Assembly: GCF_003989665.1 (NCBI RefSeq)
Contig: NZ_RZIJ01000003.1
Coordinates: 248,001 to 312,000 of the forward strand
Length of the DNA stretch: 64,000 nucleotides
Direction of reading: 5' to 3'
Source of the DNA: Azospirillum doebereinerae
Lineage (GTDB): Bacteria > Pseudomonadota > Alphaproteobacteria > Azospirillales > Azospirillaceae
The notes under the pieces are model-generated. The model searched no databases and had not been told where the DNA came from. It was given only the letters and a program-made list of their open reading frames with translations. Below, one piece after another: positions 1-9,736 of the stretch. Within the stretch, counting starts at the first letter, position 1. The number at the start of each line of letters is the position of its first letter. Made by a program: the position numbers and the translations under genes.

Positions 1-188
1 GCACGATCCGCTGGAACAACCCGGAAAGCGGCAATTACGGCAGCTACACCCCGGTCCGCGACGGCACCAGCCCGTCCGGCGAGCTGTGCCGCGAGTACCA
101 GACCACCATCGTGGTCCAGGGACGCACCCAGCAGGGCTTCGGCACCGCCTGCCAGCAGCGCGACGGAACGTGGCGCATGGCGAGCTGA
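1..188 (+). CDS. Surface antigen-like protein, 17 kDa family (3' end only)
   Basis: The last 61 codons of a gene that enters from the left edge and stops at TGA 186-188. The visible C-terminus has a tryptophan-asparagine-proline start, a Cys-Arg-Glu segment near the middle, and a Gly-Thr-Ala-Cys followed by Asp-Gly-Thr-Trp near the end. This pattern is typical of the C-terminal domain of 17 kDa surface antigen / RT0821-type proteins, which are outer-membrane lipoproteins, often with an N-terminal glycine zipper. The N-terminus, lipobox and zipper lie outside the window, so localisation is family knowledge only. It converges with the sugar operon on the other strand, with only 4 bases between the stop codons. 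Confidence 0.6.
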   Translation, partial: TIRWNNPESGNYGSYTPVRDGTSPSGELCREYQTTIVVQGRTQQGFGTACQQRDGTWRMAS

Positions 189-192
189 CCGT

Positions 193-1278
193 TCAGCCCT
201 GCGGCGCTTGCCGATAGGCTTGCGGGTGGGCGTGATGGAGACGGGCGGTCATCAAGGCGCGGGCGATGCGGCCGGCGCCCTCCCCGTCCAGCGGCAGCGC
301 CGCCGCCGCGCCCGCCATCCGCTCCCGCCGCTTCCCGTCCTTCCACAAGGCCAGGGCCGCCGTGACGATGGCGGGAACCGCGTCGCCCGCCCGCGCGTCC
401 ACCGCCTCGCACCAGCCGAGCGTCGCCGCCTCGGCGCTGGCGGCGGCTTGGTTGTCGGCGGTGACCACCAGAAGCGTCGGCACGGCCAGGGCCGCCAGTT
501 CGCCCATGGTGCCGCCGCCGGCCGACACCGCCAGCCCCGCCTCCGCCATCACAGCCCCCATGCGCGGGCAATCCACATGCACCGCGACGCCGGACCCGAA
601 CGTGTCGCCCAGGGCGGCGAGTTCCGCCGCGCGCGGGTTGCTGCCGCCGACCACCGCGACCAAGCGGCACCCCTCCGGCCGGACCGCCTCCAGCGCCGCC
701 AGCACCGGCCCGGTCAACCCCAGCGGATCCGAGCCGCCGAAGGTCAGCAGCAGGACCGGACGCTCCGCGATCCCGGCGCGGCCCGCACGCGCCGCCAGCC
801 GCACCTCCCGCCGCAGCGGCGCGTAGCCGGGGCCGAGCAGCAACAGCGCCCCCGGCGCCATCCGGTCGTAGGGCAGCCGGTGCGCCTGGGGGGCGGCGTT
901 GACGACGGCGTCGGCGTGCAGCGGGGTCCCGTCCCCCAGATCGTCCCAGGCCAGCACCCGCAGCCCCGCCGCCTGCACGCCGGCCCGGTAGGCCTCGCCA
1001 AAGCGGTAGCCGTCCAGCATCACCGCCGCGCAATGCTCGCGCCGCAGGGCGGAGCGTGTGGCCGCGAGATCCGCCGCCTCGCCCACCGGCCCGGCGATGG
1101 CGATGCGCCGGAAGCCCTCGGAGTCCAGCCGCCGGTCGATGGCCGGGGTCGATTCCACCGCCGCGAACACGACCTCGTGCCCGTCGTCGCGCAACGCCTC
1201 GGCCACCGCGAGGCAACGCATGACGTGCCCGGTCCCGATGGCGGGTGATGCGTCGGCGCGGGCGAGGATGATGGCCAT
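193..1278 (-). CDS. PseG/SpsG-like nucleotide-sugar hydrolase or glycosyltransferase
   Basis: 361 residues with a GT-B fold. The N-terminus has a GTGHVMRCLA motif at about 15-24, the signature of PseG (UDP-2,4-diacetamido-trideoxy-altrose hydrolase) and related SpsG/MurG-like proteins. A TFGGSDP segment lies near residue 178 and a Gly-rich SAGGGTMGEL loop near 252, where these enzymes bind the nucleotide sugar. ATG start. It is the last gene of the minus-strand sugar operon, 36 bases after the E1 beta-like gene. The operon has no other pseudaminic acid genes (PseB, PseC, PseH or PseI), so it probably acts on a different nucleotide sugar made by the neighbours, either removing the nucleotide or transferring the sugar. 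The family is fairly sure; the substrate is unknown. Confidence 0.7.
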   Translation of the reverse strand: MAIILARADASPAIGTGHVMRCLAVAEALRDDGHEVVFAAVESTPAIDRRLDSEGFRRIAIAGPVGEAADLAATRSALRREHCAAVMLDGYRFGEAYRAGVQAAGLRVLAWDDLGDGTPLHADAVVNAAPQAHRLPYDRMAPGALLLLGPGYAPLRREVRLAARAGRAGIAERPVLLLTFGGSDPLGLTGPVLAALEAVRPEGCRLVAVVGGSNPRAAELAALGDTFGSGVAVHVDCPRMGAVMAEAGLAVSAGGGTMGELAALAVPTLLVVTADNQAAASAEAATLGWCEAVDARAGDAVPAIVTAALALWKDGKRRERMAGAAAALPLDGEGAGRIARALMTARLHHAHPQAYRQAPQG

Positions 1279-1314
1279 GGGGTTTTCAAGTCCGGAAGGG
1301 CCGCCGGGACCGCG

Positions 1315-2377
<1,063 letters not shown>

Positions 2378-2397
<20 letters not shown>

Positions 2398-3337
2398 AAA
2401 GATCCTCGGGCACCGGGAAGGGGCTGGCTTCGGCGAACGCAAAGGCGGCGGCAACCGTCGCCGCGATCTCGGACTCGATGGCGGCGACGTGGTCCGGCGG
2501 CAGCAGCGCCGCCAGACGGGCGACCTCGTCACGCGCGGCCCATGGGGTCTTCTCGTCGGCGGAACGGTAGCCCTGGTCGAAATCCTCGTTCGGACCGACA
2601 TGCTCGCGCCAGCGGTAGCAGAGAATTTCCAGGAAGGCAGGGCCGCCGCCGTCGCGCATCGCCGCCACCGCCTCCAGCGCCGCGTCGCGCACGGTGACGG
2701 TGTCGCCGTCCTCGATCCGCCGGGTCGGGATGCCGTAGGTCGCCACCCGGTCGCACAGCCGGTCGGTCGCCCAGCGCTTGGCCAGCGGCTCGTGGATGGC
2801 GTAGCCGTTGTTCTCGCAGACGAACAGGATCGGCAGCTTGTGCAGGGCGGCGAAGTTCAGGCTTTCGGCGAAGCAGCCCTCCTCGGTCGCGCCGTCGCCG
2901 ATGAAACAAACGACCACCCCGCCGGTCCTTTGCCGCTTGGCGGCCAAGGCGAAGCCGGTCGCCACCGGGATCGAGGTGCCGACCACCGCCGAGGCGCCGA
3001 TGACCCCGGCCCGCGAATCCACCAGATGCATCGACCCGCCGCGCCCCTGGCAGCAGCCGGCCTTCTTGCCGTACATCTCGGCGATCATGGCGTTCAGGTC
3101 GCCGCCCTTGGCGATGTAGGCGGCGTGCCCGCGATAGGTGATCGACACATGGTCGCGCGGTTCCAGCGCGTCGCAGACGCCGGCCGCGATGAACTCCTGC
3201 CCGATGGACAGGTGGACCGGGCTCTTGATCACGTCGGTCGGGTAGACGCGCGCCACCTCCTCCTCGACAACGCGGATCAGGCGCAGGGTGCGGTACAGGC
3301 GCTCGGCCACGGCGGAATGTTCAGGCGTTTCGGGCAA
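2378..3337 (-). CDS. Thiamine-diphosphate enzyme, E1 alpha type
   Basis: 319 residues, the usual size for PDH/acetoin-dehydrogenase E1 alpha. The ThDP-Mg motif is clear: GDGATEEG near residue 146, ending about 30 residues later in ENNGYAIHEP. The start is chosen as TTG at 3337 because a strong GAGAGGGAA ribosome site precedes it and homology begins right there; no ATG lies nearby. It follows the HddA-like kinase by 11 bases and overlaps the beta subunit. By family it decarboxylates a 2-oxoacid and carries the acyl group on ThDP. With no E2 here, the acceptor may be a keto sugar (inference). Confidence 0.78.
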
Positions 3338-3348
3338 GGCTTTCCCTC

Positions 3349-4362
3349 TCAGGCGCGGCGGCGGCGTTCGAAATCGTTGGGTTCGTAGACGACGATCTTG
3401 CTGCCGCCGGTGTCGAAACGGAAGGCCACGGCGGTCAGGCCCTTCAGCCGCTCGCGCACCGTGGCCTGCCGTTCCGGCGGAACGAACAGCAGCAGGAAGC
3501 CGCCGCCCCCCGCCCCCAGCAGCTTTCCGCCGAGCGCGCCGGCCTCCAGCGCCGTCCGGTACAGCGCGTCGATGGTGGGGTTCGAGACGTTCGGCGACAA
3601 TTCGCGCTTCAGCATCCAACCCTCGTGCAGCATTCGGCCCAGATCGGCCAGATCGCCGCGTGGGTTGCCCAGCAGGGAGGCCGCCTCCTCCACCATCGCG
3701 CGCAGGCCGTGCAACTGCTCCTCGCGCTTGTCGAGGTTGGCGATCTTTTCGCCCTCGATGTCCGAGGCGAACCGCGAGAGGCCGGTGAAATACAGCACGA
3801 AATGATTCTGCAAGGCGTCGCGCCGTTCGCGCTCGACGATCAGCGGGATGACGTCGACGCTGCCGTCGGGCTGGAAATCGATGCGGTTCAGCCCACCGAA
3901 GGCCGCCCACATCTGGTCCTGCGACCCGACATTCTCGCCGATCACCTCCTGCTCGATGCGGATGGCCTCCTCGGCCAGATCCTGCTTGCTCGCCATGCGG
4001 CCGCGATAGGCGTGCAGCGCGTTCAGCAGCCCGACCGTGAAGGAGGAACTGGACCCCAGCCCGGACCGCGCCGGCAGATCGCCGTCGTGATGGATCTCCA
4101 GCCCGCTCTCGATGTTCATCTCGGCGAGGCAGGCGCGGACGGAAGGGTGGCGGATCTCCGCGATCTCGCGCACATGCTCGATGTGGGAGTAGACGATGCG
4201 GTGCTTGTGCTCGAAGAAGGGCGGCAGGGTGCGCAGGCTGATGTAGCAGTATTTGTCGATGGCCCCGCCGATCACCGAACCGCCATGACGCCGGTACCAT
4301 TTCGGAAGATCGGTGCCGCCCCCGAACAGCGAGACGCGGAAAGGGGTGCGGCTGATGATCAC
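3349..4362 (-). CDS. hddA: GHMP kinase, D-glycero-D-manno-heptose 7-phosphate kinase-like
   Basis: 337 residues starting at GTG 4362, preceded by GGGAGAG. The N-terminus ISRTPFRVSLFGGGTDLP is the hallmark of HddA/Fkp-type GHMP kinases. Motif 2 (GLGSSSS) lies near residue 100 and the C-terminal glycine loop GAGGGG near 285. HddA phosphorylates heptose 7-phosphate at C1 on the way to GDP-D-glycero-alpha-D-manno-heptose. Its GTGA start overlaps the stop of the HddC-like gene, so the pair is translationally coupled as in known GDP-heptose clusters. GmhA and GmhB, the other two steps, are not in this window. The true substrate could be another sugar phosphate. Confidence 0.75.
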   Translation of the reverse strand: MIISRTPFRVSLFGGGTDLPKWYRRHGGSVIGGAIDKYCYISLRTLPPFFEHKHRIVYSHIEHVREIAEIRHPSVRACLAEMNIESGLEIHHDGDLPARSGLGSSSSFTVGLLNALHAYRGRMASKQDLAEEAIRIEQEVIGENVGSQDQMWAAFGGLNRIDFQPDGSVDVIPLIVERERRDALQNHFVLYFTGLSRFASDIEGEKIANLDKREEQLHGLRAMVEEAASLLGNPRGDLADLGRMLHEGWMLKRELSPNVSNPTIDALYRTALEAGALGGKLLGAGGGGFLLLFVPPERQATVRERLKGLTAVAFRFDTGGSKIVVYEPNDFERRRRA

Positions 4363-5084
4363 GCGTCTCTCCCGCCGATCACGCCCCCGGCGGCGGCCAG
4401 GCTTTCCGGCGTGCCGATGTCGATGAAGCGGGCCTTGGCCACATGAGCGTGCAGCGTTCCCGGCGGCGCCTTTTCCAGCACGTCGCGCTCCAACGAGACC
4501 GCGCCCTGCGCGATCACCCGGTCGAGGAAGGCGGCGGAGAACAGATAGACGCCAGCGTTGATGGTGCCGGTGCCCGGAGCCTTCTCGACGAAGCGGTGGA
4601 TGCGGCTGTCCGCCCCGACCTCCACCCGGCCATAGCGGGCGGCGTCCTCCACCGTGACGCACAGCACCGACGCCTCCGCCCCCGACAGGCGGTGCGAGGC
4701 CACGAAAGCGCGCAGATCCGCGTCCAGGAAGGTGTCGCCGTTCATCACCAGGATGGTGCCGGACCGCAGTTCCTTGCGGACGTAGCCCAGCGCCCCGGCG
4801 GTGCCGAGCGGCTCCGGCTCGATCTGGCAGACGACGTCCATGGCCCCGGCTGAATCGCCGCGCGCCAGCCACGCGGTCACCCGGTCGGCCAGATGCCCCA
4901 GGCACAGCACGACCCGCCGCGAGCCATGGTTGGACAGATAATCCAGCAGATGCCCCAGAAAGGCCCGTCCCGCGACGGGTGCCAGAACCTTCGGCGTGTC
5001 GCCCAGGACCCCCCGGATCCGGGTGCCCAGTCCGCCGGCCAGAACCGCGACGTCTATGTTGGCAAGAGTGTCCTCAGACCGCAC
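4359..5084 (-). CDS. hddC: Sugar-1-phosphate nucleotidyltransferase, HddC-like
   Basis: 241 residues, a full-length small nucleotidyltransferase. The nucleotide-binding LAGGLGTR lies at 15-22, followed by the PK of the pyrophosphorylase signature (DTPKVLAPV). A metal-binding MNGDTFLDADL lies near 113. Length and motifs match D-glycero-alpha-D-manno-heptose 1-phosphate guanylyltransferase (HddC), and the adjacent HddA-like kinase supports that. The start overlaps the end of the radical SAM gene by 11 bases, and the stop overlaps the kinase start by 4. Other NDP-sugar pyrophosphorylases of this fold are possible. Confidence 0.75.
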   Translation of the reverse strand: MRSEDTLANIDVAVLAGGLGTRIRGVLGDTPKVLAPVAGRAFLGHLLDYLSNHGSRRVVLCLGHLADRVTAWLARGDSAGAMDVVCQIEPEPLGTAGALGYVRKELRSGTILVMNGDTFLDADLRAFVASHRLSGAEASVLCVTVEDAARYGRVEVGADSRIHRFVEKAPGTGTINAGVYLFSAAFLDRVIAQGAVSLERDVLEKAPPGTLHAHVAKARFIDIGTPESLAAAGGVIGGRDA

Positions 5085-6660
5085 CGACCGTCCTTTCCTG
5101 CAAGCCCCCGTCCGTCTCCAGCAGCTTACGACGAAGCGTGTGCCGGGTCATCGCGCGAATGTGCCGGCTCGTCTCGCCGCCGAACCGCTGATCGACCAGC
5201 TTGAGGTAGCGCGGGTTGGTGAAATATTCGATGAACGCGCGATCCCGGAAATCCAGAACCTCGGCGGCCGAGAGTTTCTGCGTCGCCAGCGGCTTGCAAT
5301 CGTGGCTGTGCTGGGAATAGCCGCTCCACCCGTCCGGCAGGTCCCACCCCTTCTCCACCGCCTGATCGTAGAACGGCGAGCCGGGATAGGCCATCGCCGA
5401 ATAGAAGTTGGCGAATTCGCAGTTCAACTCCTTGGCGAGGTCCAGCGTCTCGCGCATGGAGTCGAGATCGTCGTCCGGCAGGCCGAAGATGTAGTTGCCG
5501 ATGACGTTGATCCCGGCCTGCTGGATCGCGCGGACGATGCCGACGATATCCTCCGAGCGCAGCGCCTTCTTCGCCCCGTCACGGACATGCTTGCTGCCCG
5601 ATTCGATGCCCAGCGCCAGCCAGCGGATCCCGGCGCGGCGCAGCATCTCCAGCATCCCCGGCTTGACCGTGTCCACCCGCGCGTAGGCCCAGATGTTCAA
5701 CGTGCCTCCCAGCGCCGCGTTGCGCGGGATCAGCCCCTCGCAGATCGCGGTGACGTGGCGCTCGTTCAGGACGAACATCTCGTCGACGATCTTGAAGGTG
5801 CGCACGCCGTAGCGCCCGATCAGCAGGTCGATCTCGGCCAGCACGGCTTCCGGGCTGCGGAACCGGTAGCCGTTCTTGCCGAAGGGCGCGTTGATGCAGC
5901 AGAAGCTGCATTTGTACGGGCAGCCCAGCGTCGTGTAGATCGACGCGTAGGGCATGCGCGTGTCCATCGCCCCGAAGCACTGCCAGTTGTGCGCGCGGTA
6001 CTTCTCCATCGGCAACAGATCCCAGGCGTCGCCGCCCAGGTCGAGATCGAGATCCTCGACCAGCGGCGCCGGAAAACTGCGCCGGATTTCCTGCGAACCA
6101 TCCTCGGCAGCGTGCCAATGGGCGATGCCCGGCACCTCGGCCGCATCGAACGGCCGGTCGGATTTCAGCGTTTGCAGCAGCGCATCCAGCGTCACCGGCC
6201 CCTCGCCGGTCGCGGCGAAATCGACCGCCTCTTCCCGCAGGGTGCGTTCGGGCAAGGCCGCGACATGACCGCCGATCAAAATGATCGGGCAATCGGGCGA
6301 AAGTGTCTTGACGGTCCGGGCAATGGCGCCCGCTGCCGGCATCGACTGCGTCGAGGCCGAGGGCTGATGGCCGTAGACCACCAGCGCCACCAGCCGGGGA
6401 TCGAACGCCGCCACCCGCGCTGCCACGGCAGGCGGATCAAGCTCGTCGGCCTCGCTGTCGATGACGACGACGCTATGCCCCCGCGCGCGGCAATAAGCGG
6501 CAAGCAACCGGCACCACAGCGGCGGCTCCACCGCCGTCAGGTCGTCGGCCAGGGTCTGGTACACCAGTTTGCGCCCGCCCGGATGAACGAGCACGAGGTC
6601 GACGCGGCCGGCGGCGGGAGCGGTCATGGAAATGGAAGGTTCCTTTCCCAATTCAGACAT
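5074..6660 (-). CDS. Cobalamin-binding radical SAM protein
   Basis: 528 residues. Residues about 20-190 form a B12-binding Rossmann-like domain. The radical SAM core follows, with the cluster motif CPYKCSFC (Cys247, Cys251, Cys254). The classic DxHxxG cobalamin motif is not evident, as in many class-B members. These enzymes methylate or rearrange unactivated carbons using cobalamin and S-adenosylmethionine. Sitting in the middle of a sugar operon, it probably methylates or otherwise modifies a sugar carbon, but that is inference. The start at ATG 6660 overlaps the epimerase stop by 8 bases; a second ATG at 6627 with AAGGAA upstream is a possible alternative. Confidence 0.75.
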   Translation of the reverse strand: MSELGKEPSISMTAPAAGRVDLVLVHPGGRKLVYQTLADDLTAVEPPLWCRLLAAYCRARGHSVVVIDSEADELDPPAVAARVAAFDPRLVALVVYGHQPSASTQSMPAAGAIARTVKTLSPDCPIILIGGHVAALPERTLREEAVDFAATGEGPVTLDALLQTLKSDRPFDAAEVPGIAHWHAAEDGSQEIRRSFPAPLVEDLDLDLGGDAWDLLPMEKYRAHNWQCFGAMDTRMPYASIYTTLGCPYKCSFCCINAPFGKNGYRFRSPEAVLAEIDLLIGRYGVRTFKIVDEMFVLNERHVTAICEGLIPRNAALGGTLNIWAYARVDTVKPGMLEMLRRAGIRWLALGIESGSKHVRDGAKKALRSEDIVGIVRAIQQAGINVIGNYIFGLPDDDLDSMRETLDLAKELNCEFANFYSAMAYPGSPFYDQAVEKGWDLPDGWSGYSQHSHDCKPLATQKLSAAEVLDFRDRAFIEYFTNPRYLKLVDQRFGGETSRHIRAMTRHTLRRKLLETDGGLQERTVGAV

Positions 6661-7597
6661 TGCCGTAGCGGCCGTTGCGCAGCATGCGGTAGCCCTTGAT
6701 CAGCTCCCGGATGCCGTCGTCGAGCGAGAAGGCCGGCGCGTAGCCGGTGGCCTCGATCCGTTCGTTCGACACGATGTAGTCGCGCTTGTCCGGATCCTCG
6801 CCGATCGGCGCTTCCATGAAGACGAATTTGGGAAGATGCCGGACGATGACCTCGCACAGCTCCCACTTCGACAGGTTGGCGTCCGACAGGCCGACGTTGT
6901 AGGGCCGGTCCCGCATCGTCTCGAAGCGGTCCAGACCGTGCAGGAAGGCGCGGGCGACGTCGCGGATGTGGATGTAGTTGCGCTTGAAATGCGGCTCGAA
7001 CAGCACGATGGCGCGGTCGTGGACGGCGCGGTGGACGAAGTCGTTGACCAGCAGGTCGATCCGCATGCGCGGCGCCATGCCAAACACCGTCGCCAGCCGG
7101 AAGGAGATGGCGTTGCCGCGCTCCAGCACCGCCGCCTCGGCCTCCACCTTGGTCCGCCCGTAGAGGGAGATCGGACGGAGCGGCGTGTCCTCCGTGCAGA
7201 ACTTGCCCTTCTCGCCGATGCCGTAGCCGGAGTTGGTGACCGGCATCATGATCCGCTGGTCCTTCGACAGCAGCCGCACCAGCGTCAGCACGGCGTCCCG
7301 GTTGGTGCTGGCCGCCGCCAGCGTGTCGGCGTCGCACAGCGGCGCGCCGACCAGGGCGGCCAGCGGGATCACCACGTCGGCGTTTTTGATCAGCGGCCGC
7401 AGCATCTCTTCGCTGCGGGCGTCGCCGCGCACGATGTCGAAGTTCGGGTGGGCGCAGACATGGGCCAGCGGCGCCTGCCGGAACAGGAAGCTGTCCAGCA
7501 CCGTGACCGTGTGCCCGGCGTCAAGCAGGGCCGGGACCAGGATGGACCCGAGATAGCCGGCGCCGCCGGTGACGAGGATGGTCTTGCTGTCGGCCAT
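6653..7597 (-). CDS. NAD-dependent sugar epimerase/dehydratase (extended SDR)
   Basis: 314 residues. The NAD motif GGAGYLG is at 11-17. The active-site pair is Tyr146 and Lys150 (YGRTK), with a serine in NSGYG near 124. This is the GalE/RmlB/GMD-type fold. The family either epimerises or makes 4-keto-6-deoxy sugars. A keto sugar is exactly what the downstream-acting DegT-type dehydratase and the E1 pair would need, so a role on GDP-heptose is plausible. It begins 19 bases after the stop of the DegT-type gene in the same operon. Sequence alone does not tell dehydratase from epimerase. Confidence 0.75.
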   Translation of the reverse strand: MADSKTILVTGGAGYLGSILVPALLDAGHTVTVLDSFLFRQAPLAHVCAHPNFDIVRGDARSEEMLRPLIKNADVVIPLAALVGAPLCDADTLAAASTNRDAVLTLVRLLSKDQRIMMPVTNSGYGIGEKGKFCTEDTPLRPISLYGRTKVEAEAAVLERGNAISFRLATVFGMAPRMRIDLLVNDFVHRAVHDRAIVLFEPHFKRNYIHIRDVARAFLHGLDRFETMRDRPYNVGLSDANLSKWELCEVIVRHLPKFVFMEAPIGEDPDKRDYIVSNERIEATGYAPAFSLDDGIRELIKGYRMLRNGRYGNV

Positions 7598-7616
7598 GGG
7601 TCTTCTCGGGATCGGG

Positions 7617-8813
7617 TCAGGAACACACGCGGTCGAGCACGGCGCGCAGCCGCTCGATCTGCGGGGTCAGGTCGAAGGGGTGGTTGCCGACGAAGAAGCC
7701 GAGGTCATGCGCCGTGTAGGCGTTCTTGATCTCGCCGACCGTGTCGTAATCGTAGTATTTCAGCACGTCGTGGCGCAGGAAGCAGCCGCCGGTGATGATG
7801 CGGAAGCCGATGTCGGCCTCCTTCAGCGCGGCGAAGACCTTCTCCCGGTCGGGGTTGCGGACCGGGTTGAGGACGATGGTGAAGCTGAAGCAGGACGAGG
7901 CGCCGTTCTCGCGCTGGATGATGAAGCGCTCGTCCCCGGCGAACAGCTCCTGGAACAGCGCCATGTTCTTGCGGCGGGCGGCGGTCAGGGCCGGCAGCTT
8001 CTTCAACTGCTCGCGGCCGATGGCGCCTTCCAGCTCCAGCGGGCGGACGTTGTAGCCGGGCAGGATGAAGCGGTAGGCCTCGAAATGGTCGGAGGAACCG
8101 CGCCGGTACAGCGGCGTGTCGGCGGGCAGGTCGCGGGTCCAGCCATGGGCGCGCATGGCCCGGCAGAGATGGGCCAGTTCCAGATCGTCGGTCAGCACCA
8201 TCCCGCCTTCCATGGTCGAGATGTGGTGCGAGAAGAAGAAGCTGAAGGTGTTGAGGTCGCCGAAGGTGCCGGCCTTCTTGCCGTTCAGCTCGGCGTCCAT
8301 CGACTCGCAGTTGTCCTCCAGCACGTAGAGGCTATGGGCGTCGGCGAAGGCGCGGATTACGTCGAGCGCCGCCGGGTTGCCGAGGATCGACACCGGAACG
8401 ATGGCCCGCGTGCGTGGCGTCAGCGCCTGCTCCAGCTTGGCGGTGTCGATGTTCAGCGTGTCCAGCTCGACGTCGACGAAGCGCAGCTTCAGGCCGTATT
8501 GCTGGAGCGGATGGTAGGTCGTGGCCCAGGAGATCGCCGGAACGATCACCTCGTCGCCGCGCTGGAGCGGGCGCTCCGCCTTGTAGGCCAGGGCGGCGAC
8601 CGCGACGAGGTTGGCCGACGAGCCAGAATTGACCATGATCCCGTGGCGGACGCCGAAGTAATCGGCGAACTCCCGTTCGAACGCTGCCACCTGCTCGCCC
8701 ATCGTGAAGCGGCCCGACGCCACCACACGCTCGATCGCCGCGATCTCCTCAGGCCCCCAGGTGGATGCCGCCAGCTCGTAGAACATCCGCAAGACCTCGG
8801 TTGCCTCTGCCAT
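7617..8813 (-). CDS. DegT/DnrJ/EryC1/StrS enzyme with His for Lys: ColD-like 3-dehydratase
   Basis: 398 residues of the PLP-dependent sugar aminotransferase fold. The segment SFFFSHHISTMEGG (around 191-204) replaces the PLP-binding lysine of aminotransferases with histidine. His196 of the His-His pair aligns with that lysine. This swap is established for GDP-4-keto-6-deoxymannose 3-dehydratase (ColD) and the RfbH/E1 CDP-sugar 3-dehydrases. The Cys-rich iron-sulfur motif of RfbH/E1 is not seen, and the length fits ColD (about 390). It therefore most likely removes the C3 hydroxyl of a 4-keto-6-deoxy sugar. First gene of the operon. Start ATG 8813; an internal ATG about 27 bases in is an alternative. 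Confidence 0.8.
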   Translation of the reverse strand: MAEATEVLRMFYELAASTWGPEEIAAIERVVASGRFTMGEQVAAFEREFADYFGVRHGIMVNSGSSANLVAVAALAYKAERPLQRGDEVIVPAISWATTYHPLQQYGLKLRFVDVELDTLNIDTAKLEQALTPRTRAIVPVSILGNPAALDVIRAFADAHSLYVLEDNCESMDAELNGKKAGTFGDLNTFSFFFSHHISTMEGGMVLTDDLELAHLCRAMRAHGWTRDLPADTPLYRRGSSDHFEAYRFILPGYNVRPLELEGAIGREQLKKLPALTAARRKNMALFQELFAGDERFIIQRENGASSCFSFTIVLNPVRNPDREKVFAALKEADIGFRIITGGCFLRHDVLKYYDYDTVGEIKNAYTAHDLGFFVGNHPFDLTPQIERLRAVLDRVCS

Positions 8814-8927
8814 CGACCGCCGGCCGTCATGGCGCGCACGGAAACGATCATTCCCGATTTGGAACGAATCCGCTTAACAAGGATTTAACGGCGACGGGAA
8901 AGACGCGCAACCGCCCGAAAGAACGGG
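8814..8927 (-). promoter_or_regulatory. Leader of the sugar operon
   Basis: 114 bases between the unrecognised gene and the first sugar-operon gene. This is the only AT-richer stretch upstream of the operon, around 8855-8890, including a TTGTTA-like hexamer on the minus strand near 8877. No convincing -10 is seen at the right spacing. A promoter here is inferred from position. Confidence 0.3.
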
Positions 8928-9635
8928 TCAGACGAACAGGCTGAAACTGCCCATCAGTTTCTGCGTGCCGGTCTGGCCGGTCGGAATGGAGTTCATGCTG
9001 CTGATCGCTTGGTTCAGCCCGTCCAACATTTGCTGCTGAGCCTCCGTCATCTGGAAGGGGCTGTCGCCCTTCTTCGGAGCCTTGGCAATGGTGTCGTAAT
9101 CCTGGGAGTAGGTGTTGCCCATGCTGAACTGGACCGCGTAGTTCTTCGGATCCTTGGCCGACTCACCCTTTTCGCGGCTGACGCGCAGGGTGTAATCGCC
9201 CCGGTCGAGCGTCAACTCGCCGCGCTGAAGGCTGCGGAAGGAATCGTAAGCCTTGCCGGCGCTCTTGTTGCTGTCGGCCACGACCTGCCCGGTCTTGCTC
9301 ATGACCTGAAGCTGGACCCCCTCGTCGCCGACCTGCCCCATCGTCGCCTCACCCTTGGTGGTGACGCGGAACTTGTAGAAATCGACGGGATCGTTGGCGT
9401 TCAGGGTGCTGACCACGTTCAGCCGCGACACGTTCTTGGACAGAACCCCGATGTCGGTGGCGAACATGCGGCTGTCGGCCGAGGATTTCCGGACCGTCTT
9501 CTCATAGCTCTTGACGTCGGAGGACGCGGACGCCGTTGCGGCTTCCTGCTGGGCCTTGACGTTGGCGATGGCGGCGTTGAGGGACTTGTTGAGGTCCGAC
9601 ACCATCTGACCGACGCCAGATAAACCGTCCGACAT
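8928..9635 (-). CDS. Unrecognised protein with predicted coiled coil and PPC-like beta domain
   Basis: 235 residues from the ATG at 9635, chosen for its GAGGGGAGGGG ribosome site. I do not recognise the gene. The first 70 residues are polar and Ala/Ser/Lys-rich with heptad-like spacing, likely helical. Residues about 80-175 contain NDPVDFYKFRV, then alternating strands ending in GDYTLRVSRE. This resembles bacterial pre-peptidase C-terminal (PPC) beta-sandwich domains found in secreted proteins. There is no signal peptide; the C-terminus is Ser/Gly/Thr-rich and ends in SFSLFV. It sits between the sugar operon and the TPR-glycosyltransferases on the same strand, so it could be a secreted or glycosylated substrate (speculative). 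Confidence 0.55.
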   Translation of the reverse strand: MSDGLSGVGQMVSDLNKSLNAAIANVKAQQEAATASASSDVKSYEKTVRKSSADSRMFATDIGVLSKNVSRLNVVSTLNANDPVDFYKFRVTTKGEATMGQVGDEGVQLQVMSKTGQVVADSNKSAGKAYDSFRSLQRGELTLDRGDYTLRVSREKGESAKDPKNYAVQFSMGNTYSQDYDTIAKAPKKGDSPFQMTEAQQQMLDGLNQAISSMNSIPTGQTGTQKLMGSFSLFV

Positions 9636-9736
9636 GGCCGCCCCCTCCCCTCGTCCCGTCAAAAGCACCGGGCACCGATCATCGCGTTCCGGTACCATTC
9701 GAGCTTCACGGTACGGCCTGCATCCTTAATTGACAA

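Noticed and set aside
193-1278. Pseudaminic acid pathway
   Set aside because: Only a PseG-like gene is present. PseB, PseC, PseF, PseH and PseI are missing from the window.
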